The notes under the pieces were generated by a model. The model saw only the letters and a list, made by a program, of their open reading frames with translations, was not told the origin of the DNA and made no database searches. Below, piece by piece: positions 31,296 through 37,271 of a stretch of 37,271 bases of DNA (the stretch's first letter is position 1; every line of letters starts with the position of its first letter). A program made the position numbers and the translations under genes. The stretch covers positions 1 to 37,271 of the forward strand of contig WJJV01000048.1 in assembly GCA_014729495.1 (NCBI GenBank), written 5' to 3'. This stretch comes from Candidatus Woesearchaeota archaeon. GTDB lineage: Archaea > Nanobdellota > Nanobdellia > Woesearchaeales > UBA12501.

Positions 31296-32462
31296 TCACC
31301 ATCCTGAATCTGTCTTTGCCAGAGGACTCATCTTCCTAAGCTTATCTATTATTCCAGGCAGTGTATTGAGGAAGACATCAATCTCCTCCTTTGTCGTGAA
31401 CCTGCTGAGAGTTATCCTCAGGCTTCCGTGAGCATCCTCTGGCTTAATTCCAACTGCCAGCAGCACGTGGCTGGGCTCAAGCGTGTGGGAAGAGCATGCT
31501 GATCCTGTTGAAGTGCATATGCCCTTCTTTGCGTCCAGATACGCCCCTATTGACTCTCCTTCAACATATCTGAATGTCATGTTTATGTTATTGCAGAGTC
31601 TGCTCTCTCCTTCAGCTCCATTGAGCATTGTGTCTGGTATCTTCAAGAGCTCCTGGATAGCATGATCCCTCAGCTTCTTCATCTGCTTTACATGGCTTGA
31701 TTTTGCGAGCTTGACTGCTTTTGCAAAACCTACAGCCCCTGCCACATTCTCTGTGCCTGATCTCCTGTTCCTCTCATGCCCTCCGCCATGAAGCAGAGGA
31801 GTCATGTTGATTCCTTTTCTTATGAACAGTGCTCCGACACCTTTTGGGCCATGTATCTTGTGGCTGTTTATCGTCACAAGGTCAAGATTCTGCTTCTTCA
31901 CATTGAGTTCTGTCTTTGTGTAGCTCTGGCATGCATCTGTGTGGAAGAGCACATTGCGCTTCCTGCAAACATCACCAAGTGCCTTTATATCCTGTATTGT
32001 TCCGATCTCATTGTTTCCATGTATCACTGACACAAGGATCGTCTTTTTTGTGATTGATTTCTCAAGCTGTTTTGGATCAACAAATCCCTCTGAATCAACA
32101 TCAAGGTATGTAACCCTGAATCCCTGTGTTTCAAGCCATTTGCAGGCATTAAGCACGCAGTCATGCTCTATCTTTGTGGTTATGATATGGTCGCCTTTCT
32201 CCTTATTGGCGAATGCTAAGCCTTTTATCGCAAGGTTGTTTGATTCTGTCCCTCCTGATGTGAATATTATCTCATCATGCCTTGCGCCTATTGATTTTGC
32301 TATTGCCTCTCTTGATTCCTCAAGAGCCATCTTTGCCTCCTGCCCCTTGTGGTGGGTTGAAGATGCATTGCCATATCTCTCAGTGAAGTAAGGCCTCATT
32401 GCCTCAACCACCTTTGGATCAACCATTGTTGTCGCTCCATTGTCCAGATATATTGTTTTCAT
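31296..32462 (-). CDS. iscS: Cysteine desulfurase IscS/NifS
   Basis: 388 residues; PLP enzyme that moves sulfur from cysteine to a catalytic Cys as persulfide. Visible: YLDNGATTMVDP, GNASSTHHKGQEA, FTSGGTESNN, IHGNNEIGTIQ, FHTDACQSYTK, PLP-lysine motif SHKIHGPKGVGAL, RSGTENVAGAVG, and the catalytic loop GSACSSHTLEPSHVL. The long loop places it with IscS-type enzymes. Start ATG 32462 overlaps the hydrolase stop (ATGA), with GGAGG 8 nt upstream. Supplies sulfur to IscU and to the tRNA-thiolation genes downstream. Confidence 0.96.
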   Translation of the reverse strand: MKTIYLDNGATTMVDPKVVEAMRPYFTERYGNASSTHHKGQEAKMALEESREAIAKSIGARHDEIIFTSGGTESNNLAIKGLAFANKEKGDHIITTKIEHDCVLNACKWLETQGFRVTYLDVDSEGFVDPKQLEKSITKKTILVSVIHGNNEIGTIQDIKALGDVCRKRNVLFHTDACQSYTKTELNVKKQNLDLVTINSHKIHGPKGVGALFIRKGINMTPLLHGGGHERNRRSGTENVAGAVGFAKAVKLAKSSHVKQMKKLRDHAIQELLKIPDTMLNGAEGESRLCNNINMTFRYVEGESIGAYLDAKKGICTSTGSACSSHTLEPSHVLLAVGIKPEDAHGSLRITLSRFTTKEEIDVFLNTLPGIIDKLRKMSPLAKTDSGW

Positions 32463-33232
32463 GTCAATACCTCCTTGAAGAATTTTACGAACATCATATT
32501 AATTTTTTCCTTTTCTCCGGGCCTGTCAAAATGATGATTTGCTCCTTCAATAATTTCAAGTTTTACATTTTTTATGCCCTTTGCAAGCCTTTCTGACTGC
32601 TGCAATGGAACACTTAAGTCATTGTCTCCATGCACTATCAGGGTGGTGCAGGATATTTTCCTCGCCTCTTCAAATGCATTTATCTTTTCTCCATCCTCTG
32701 CAAAAGAGTAATTTAGTTTTACAACTATTCCGCTATGGTTATTGAACTCAGCAACCCCCATCTGTTTCCACTCATCATATCCTTCTTCTCCAAGATGCTT
32801 TCTTCTGTTATCTATCATATCAGAAGCAGGAGCTTTCAAACCAAGAGCTGTTATTGTGTTGAATCTTGATGCAGCAAGCGTAGCGCATAATCCTCCAAAG
32901 CTTGTGCCGAACAAAGCGATATTGCCTGCATATTCAAGTGTTTTCACAAAATCAATTGCAGATATAACCTCCTCTGTTCCTTCTGTTATTGTTATATCCT
33001 CAAATCTCCCTTCGCTTTCTCCATGCCCGTAAAAATCAAATCTTAGTGATAGTATGCCTGAATCATATAGCTTTTCAGCCATAAGAGGATATGTTGCACT
33101 GTCCTTGCTGCTCGTAAAACCATGGCAAAGCACAACTAAGGGGTGTTTTTTTGAGGCATCCTCAAGCACAGTTAGCACTCCGCAGAGCCTCTCTCCATGA
33201 TTATTCTTGAAATATACTTTTTCTTCTTTCAT
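32459..33232 (-). CDS. Alpha/beta hydrolase
   Basis: 257 residues. Serine hydrolase of the small dienelactone hydrolase/esterase type: oxyanion motif LCHGFTSSKDS, GHGESEGRFED, nucleophile elbow ALFGTSFGGLCA (Ser), acid in IVHGDNDLSVP, and catalytic His in EGANHHF. Substrate unknown; family members act on acyl esters or thioesters. ATG 33232 is preferred, since a longer in-frame reading to 33310 would overlap the HTH gene and gives a non-family N-terminus. It sits between the HTH regulator and iscS, with which it is translationally coupled. Confidence 0.85.
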   Translation of the reverse strand: MKEEKVYFKNNHGERLCGVLTVLEDASKKHPLVVLCHGFTSSKDSATYPLMAEKLYDSGILSLRFDFYGHGESEGRFEDITITEGTEEVISAIDFVKTLEYAGNIALFGTSFGGLCATLAASRFNTITALGLKAPASDMIDNRRKHLGEEGYDEWKQMGVAEFNNHSGIVVKLNYSFAEDGEKINAFEEARKISCTTLIVHGDNDLSVPLQQSERLAKGIKNVKLEIIEGANHHFDRPGEKEKINMMFVKFFKEVLT

Positions 33233-33263
33233 TTTTATTGCTTTGTTCTCCGGATTATATCTT

Positions 33264-33632
33264 TCACTCTGCCTCAAGGCATGCCTCGCACTTCTGGGGC
33301 ATCCTTCCAAACCTGTAATGCACCTTGCAGAGGGTCTTGCTCTTCTTCACAACCTTGAGCAGCCTCTGCATCTCGCATATGAGCATATCACTGTTATTTA
33401 TTATCCTGTCTGCTGAATTCCGGATCTCTGCCATGGTCTCTGGCTTGAAATCAACTTCCTTTGCCCTCTTCTGCTTGAGGTACTGGCTTACAGCAGCGCC
33501 TGTTATGCCAAGCAGTTCAGCAACCCTTTTCTGTTTTAGGCCCCTGACTGCCATTGCCTTTGCCAGCTCCCTCCTTATTGAGGGGATGATATACCAAACC
33601 TCTATCTCCTGGGGCATATACTGCTTTTTCAT
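33264..33632 (-). CDS. HTH transcriptional regulator with C-terminal cysteines
   Basis: 122 residues. An XRE-like HTH (about 15-60; IIPSIRRELAKAMAVRGLKQKRVAELLGITGAAVSQYLKQKRA by key residues KQKRVAELLGI and AAVSQYL) of the COG2522-like archaeal type. The C-terminal half has Cys in MLICEMQRLL, KTLCKVHYRFG and KCEAC, suitable for a metal or Fe-S cluster. It is the first gene of the run hydrolase-iscS-iscU-thiI-thiolase-rio1, and GAGG eight nt before ATG supports the start. A likely role is control of that cluster and of itself; Fe-S sensing is a hypothesis. Confidence 0.8.
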   Translation of the reverse strand: MKKQYMPQEIEVWYIIPSIRRELAKAMAVRGLKQKRVAELLGITGAAVSQYLKQKRAKEVDFKPETMAEIRNSADRIINNSDMLICEMQRLLKVVKKSKTLCKVHYRFGRMPQKCEACLEAE

Positions 33633-33666
33633 TGTTTTGGCCTCTGTTAGTCAGAAAACAATAATA

Positions 33667-33700
33667 TTAACAATAGTTAAGTTATTATATATAAATATTT
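33667..33700 (-). promoter_or_regulatory. Promoter and candidate operator of the HTH/Isc cluster
   Basis: Minus-strand TATA block ATATTTATATATAATAAC (33682-33699) predicts a start near 33660-33665. The inverted repeat TTAAC, AATA, GTTAA (33667-33680) lies between TATA and start, where a bound regulator would block initiation. Confidence 0.4.
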
Positions 33701-33732
33701 GGTTTTTGAAAGAATATCAGAATAAAACGAAA

Positions 33733-33744
33733 CATTTAAATATG
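33733..33744 (+). promoter_or_regulatory. TATA box of the 1139-aa surface protein
   Basis: CATTTAAATATG, 40-51 nt before ATG 33784, leaving a short leader of about 20 nt. Confidence 0.45.
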
Positions 33745-33783
33745 AATATTCTATTGCGTAGTAATAAATAGGGGTTATTCATA

Positions 33784-36700
33784 ATGAGTAGTAAAATCAA
33801 ACTTGTTTATATTGTATTATTCTTGATTCTTCTTGTCATAAGTATGAAGTCAGCTTTTGCTCTGCAGGAGGATTTCAATGCTTATGCTTCTCAGAAGACC
33901 CTTTATGCATGTTCCTGTTCTGATCTTGAGAATTCAATAACTATAGAGAACACTGGTGATGTGACCAGTGTATATGAGATAAGCCAGTCAGGCTCAGCAC
34001 TGCCCTACTCAGCTTTCAGTCCTTCCAGGCTGACTCTAAAGCCAGGAGAAAGCAGGAGAATACCTAATTTCATCAGCGCTGAATGCGGAACAGAAGGGAA
34101 TTTTGCCCTCATAACAAGCATAACCACAGAATTCGGCCTTTCAAAGCAGATGGAACAGGCAGTTGATGTGAGGAAGTGCATCAATACTGATGTCATCCAG
34201 ACAGAACAGCCAAGCGATGTCTGCCCTTGCAAACCTGTAAGATACACATTCGTTGTAAAGAATACAGGCGATTTTGTAGAGACATATAATCTGAATGTTA
34301 CACCTTATGCTGAATACATAAGCATAAGCGAAGAAGTGCTTGTTCTAGGTCCAGGAAAAAGTGAAGAGATATATGTTTTTGTAGCAACACCCTGCGGGAT
34401 ATATGGCGAGCTTGATTTTGTTCTCAGGGTTGAAGCACAGACCAATGAGATGATCGCGGAGCTTCCTTTCAGTCTCAATATAAATCCCTGCTATGATTAC
34501 TCAATAAGTTCAGCAGACAGCTACTCTGTCTGCAAGGACATAAGGAATTCCGTCCCTGTCACAATAACCAACAATGCTGATGTGGCCAATAGTTATTTCC
34601 TTAACACCAACAGCCAATGGGCATTCTTTGATTCAGGTGTGGTCAGCCTGGCAAAGAAGCAGGCAACAAATGTGAATGTAACAGTCTACCCTTCAGCTGT
34701 GCCAGAGGGATTATATAATATAACCTTCAATGCTGTTTCAGAGAGAGGCCAGCTTCCTGTAGACAAGTCAGTCTCAGTAAGTGTTGAGAACTGCTATTCA
34801 ATACATCTAACTACAGACCCTGCGCCTCAGCTTGTGAGCTGCGAACAGTATATAGCTAACGGCCATGCCAGTAATGACGGCACAAGAGCAAGCAGATACT
34901 CATTCTCTCTTTTCGGAGAAGAGTGGGCAAGCCTCGGAAAGCAGGAAGCTGTTGTCAATCCAGGAACCACAGAGGATGTGCCTGTAATGCTTAATGTTCC
35001 GTGCAATGTAACAGGAGAGCACGAGTTTGTGCTGAGAGCAAATGTTACCAATTTCCCTGAGAAAGTGGTGCAGGATTCATTCCTTGTGGGAGTCACTTCA
35101 ATAGAGGATGCCTACAAGATAGAGGTAAACAGCATAGAAGACGATCTTGAAGTGGATTATGCAGGCGGAACTCACGAGATAACCTTGACAAATCTTGGCA
35201 TAAGGAACAGCACATATGACATACTGTTTCAGGGAAACCATTCCTGGATAGGGCTTGACAGGACAAGGATAATGATACCTGCAGGAGGAACAGAATCAGT
35301 CAACATGATCTCTACTCCAACAAACGAGACTCCTGAAGGAACATATGACATTTCACTCACAGCAATACCCTTGGGCAAGGAAATAGGATATGAGAGAGAA
35401 TTCAGCCTGAAGCTCAGGGAGAAGACATTATGGGAGAAATTTGTAGACAGCTGGCCTTACCTGCTTGCAGGAGTGCTGCTTCTGGTGCTGCTGACACTTG
35501 CACTTCTTCTCTTGAACAAGAGAAGAAGCAAAGAGGATGAAAAGTTCTGGCAGGAGGTTGAAGGAGAACCATCAAGGATCATCCCAGAGGAGAAAGAAGA
35601 CAAGCTTCTTGAAGTTGACAATAAGGAAAGGAAATGGCTGAAATGGCTTATCATAATAGGATTGCTGCTGCTCATACTTGGAGCATTAGGGGCAGGAGTA
35701 TACTTCCTCACATCATATCTGGCATCAGATAGCACCAACATGACAGATCAGGCATCAAACCAGACAGGCATGCCTTATCAGGATTCAGAATGGAACCAGA
35801 CACAGGAGATGAATCAGACACAAGAGCCAGGACTGCTATCCTCAGTCTGGAACTGGATTTTCGGAGATGAAGAGACAGAGCAGGAGGATTCTGCAGAAGA
35901 CTCTGCTGAGAGTAAGGATGATTCACAGGGACTGCTGGAAAGCGCAACAATATATGTGAACAGGACAGGACTTGAAGGAGAAGGAGATATCATAGAGATA
36001 AAGGATACAGAGAATATCACAATCCCCCTTACAATACAGAACAACTATGAGCCCAACACATTCAGGATAAGAGTGAATGAGGATGTTGACTGGATAAGCG
36101 TTGATCAGGAGAATATTGAGATAGCTCCTGATGATAAAGGGACCGTGAACATAATAGTTACACCTGATGAGAATGTTGAGCAGGGAAACTACAGGATAAA
36201 CATCAAGATTGATGTTGAAGGAAAGCAGAAACCAATATCAGAGGAGATTGTTCTGAAGGTAAGCAAGGATGAACCATTCTATATAAAATACCTGTGGTAC
36301 CTTATCGCTGCTCTGATTGTTCTTGCAGTGCTGGCGGGCATAGCAGGAGCAGGAGAATGGAAGCAAAGGAGGGATGCCGCAGCTCTTGAGCCTGTTGCTG
36401 AAGAGAAAAAGAAGCCAAAGGAAAAGAAGAGAGCCATGAAAGAAGAGGAGGAAACAGAAGGCAGGCCATGGCTCAAGTATGCCATTCTTGGAATAATCAT
36501 AATTCTTGTGCTGGCAGGCATTGTGTATGCAGGATTGTATGCGTTCAGCTCAGTAGGGTCATTGTATGGGGAAAAAGGATCAGGCAATGAGACAGCAAAC
36601 CAGACAGGCGTGCAGACAGATGATGCAGAAAGCAATGTTTCAGATGAGACAGGAGATATAGAAGAACAGATGGCAGAGGAAATTGAAGATTTCCAGGAGC

Positions 36701-37203
36701 CTGAGATTGAGGCAGAAGAGCCTGAGATAAAATATGAGGATGTATTTGTGCAGAAAGGTGTTGAGACCGTAATCCCGCTTAAGATAAGAAATGCTAATGA
36801 GACAGCAACATTCAAGATAAAGGTCAATGAAGATATAGAATGGATAACTGTGGACAGCAACGAGGTTCAGATATCCCCAAATGAGAATGCGACAGTCAAC
36901 CTTCTTGCATCTCCAGACAGTGATGTGGAGGATGGGGACTATATGGTATCTGTGAATGTAGAAGTGAGCGGAGAGGAAAAGCAGTTCACACAGGGATTCA
37001 TACTCAATGTGGGAAAGAGCAGGTTCTCAGCATTCTGGTCCTATCTGCTTTATGCTCTTGCAGGAATTATCCTGCTGGCCATAGCAATTGGTGTCCTGAA
37101 CAGGATGGAAAAGGGAAAAGAACCTGAAGAAGAAAAAGAGAAGGAAACTAAGGATAAGAAGCAGGCAAAGGGAAAGAAGAAGACAGGCATAAAGCTCAAG
37201 TGA
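33784..37203 (+). CDS. Large surface protein with NEW3/CARDB-like modules and five membrane helices
   Basis: 1139 residues. Signal peptide about 1-26 (YIVLFLILLVISMKSAFA). Then at least four tandem Ig-like modules of the NEW3/CARDB type to residue 545, each with paired cysteines in early modules (ACSCSD, VCPCKP, NPCYDYS, ENCYSI) and the marker turn xPGxS/GTxxxxxx (LKPGESRRIP, LGPGKSEEIY, IPAGGTESV). Membrane helices follow at about 556-576, 617-642, 838-860, 896-921 and 1085-1108, separated by further modules (about 730-830 and 985-1080, both with VNEDVDWI/VNEDIEWI repeats) and by acidic N-x-T-rich linkers. A Lys/Glu cytoplasmic tail ends it. Resembles COG1470-type archaeal membrane proteins; adhesion or scaffold role is inferred. 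Confidence 0.82.
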   Translation: MSSKIKLVYIVLFLILLVISMKSAFALQEDFNAYASQKTLYACSCSDLENSITIENTGDVTSVYEISQSGSALPYSAFSPSRLTLKPGESRRIPNFISAECGTEGNFALITSITTEFGLSKQMEQAVDVRKCINTDVIQTEQPSDVCPCKPVRYTFVVKNTGDFVETYNLNVTPYAEYISISEEVLVLGPGKSEEIYVFVATPCGIYGELDFVLRVEAQTNEMIAELPFSLNINPCYDYSISSADSYSVCKDIRNSVPVTITNNADVANSYFLNTNSQWAFFDSGVVSLAKKQATNVNVTVYPSAVPEGLYNITFNAVSERGQLPVDKSVSVSVENCYSIHLTTDPAPQLVSCEQYIANGHASNDGTRASRYSFSLFGEEWASLGKQEAVVNPGTTEDVPVMLNVPCNVTGEHEFVLRANVTNFPEKVVQDSFLVGVTSIEDAYKIEVNSIEDDLEVDYAGGTHEITLTNLGIRNSTYDILFQGNHSWIGLDRTRIMIPAGGTESVNMISTPTNETPEGTYDISLTAIPLGKEIGYEREFSLKLREKTLWEKFVDSWPYLLAGVLLLVLLTLALLLLNKRRSKEDEKFWQEVEGEPSRIIPEEKEDKLLEVDNKERKWLKWLIIIGLLLLILGALGAGVYFLTSYLASDSTNMTDQASNQTGMPYQDSEWNQTQEMNQTQEPGLLSSVWNWIFGDEETEQEDSAEDSAESKDDSQGLLESATIYVNRTGLEGEGDIIEIKDTENITIPLTIQNNYEPNTFRIRVNEDVDWISVDQENIEIAPDDKGTVNIIVTPDENVEQGNYRINIKIDVEGKQKPISEEIVLKVSKDEPFYIKYLWYLIAALIVLAVLAGIAGAGEWKQRRDAAALEPVAEEKKKPKEKKRAMKEEEETEGRPWLKYAILGIIIILVLAGIVYAGLYAFSSVGSLYGEKGSGNETANQTGVQTDDAESNVSDETGDIEEQMAEEIEDFQEPEIEAEEPEIKYEDVFVQKGVETVIPLKIRNANETATFKIKVNEDIEWITVDSNEVQISPNENATVNLLASPDSDVEDGDYMVSVNVEVSGEEKQFTQGFILNVGKSRFSAFWSYLLYALAGIILLAIAIGVLNRMEKGKEPEEEKEKETKDKKQAKGKKKTGIKLK

Positions 37204-37271
37204 GCCATTGGTTATTCATCAGATTCTAGCTTAATATGATTCAGTGATAGAAATCATGTCAAAAGGAAGAA

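Overview
The window is archaeal chromosome. It carries archaeal RadA and RadB, topoisomerase VI A and B, an RPA-type single-strand DNA-binding protein, ribosomal protein uS2, MBF1, a Krr1/Pno1-like KH protein, RIO1 kinase, a TRAM protein, AT-rich TATA boxes 25-30 nt ahead of often leaderless genes, and tRNA genes with bulge-helix-bulge introns. Short intergenic gaps, a dense AGA/AGG- and AAG-rich coding style and large surface proteins suggest a DPANN-type lineage (Woesearchaeota/Pacearchaeota-like). That placement is an inference; no 16S gene is present.

Layout. (1) 3-7436: a huge secreted-type polypeptide, cut by the left window edge, that strings together amidase_3, C39-like peptidase, two M15/VanY-type peptidases, a lysozyme-like/glucosaminidase domain, NlpC/P60, a phosphodiester-glycosidase (NAGPA) domain, two FN3-like modules and a divergent polysaccharide deacetylase. 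(2) 7500-13417: information processing: RPA, a YdjM-like membrane protein, a 95-aa unknown gene coupled to radA, a TRAM protein, ThpR, uS2 with a long foldable leader, and convergent radB. (3) 13517-21473: cell-surface glycan locus: two GT-C membrane proteins, a nested-palindrome intergenic element, a GT28-like glycosyltransferase, a DUF2238 membrane protein, two membrane GT2 synthases and a small membrane protein. (4) 21544-26281 (minus): MBF1, YjbQ, tRNA-Cys with one intron, tRNA-Arg(UCU) apparently split by three introns, top6A, top6B and a KH protein. (5) 26390-28394: a membrane-anchored winged-helix protein, a possible short RNA unit and a small secreted protein. (6) 28384-33632 (minus): an operon with a Cys-containing HTH regulator, alpha/beta hydrolase, IscS, IscU, a ThiI homologue without its PP-loop motif, a PP-loop thiolase and RIO1. 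(7) 33784-37203: a large surface protein with NEW3/CARDB-like modules and five membrane segments.

How parts fit together. IscS and IscU would supply sulfur and Fe-S clusters to the tRNA-thiolation pair; the HTH protein at the head of that cluster may sense Fe-S or thiol state. The STT3/ArnT-like and GT2 genes would build surface glycans, and the 1139-aa protein has sequon-rich linkers that could receive them. The giant hydrolase is the best candidate for interaction with peptidoglycan-walled bacteria, since nothing here suggests that this organism makes murein.

Most striking items: the multi-hydrolase giant; a tRNA-Arg gene whose D loop, anticodon loop and T loop each hold an intron with recognisable bulge-helix-bulge geometry; the palindromic element at 16462-16689; and the uS2 leader with mutually exclusive hairpins.
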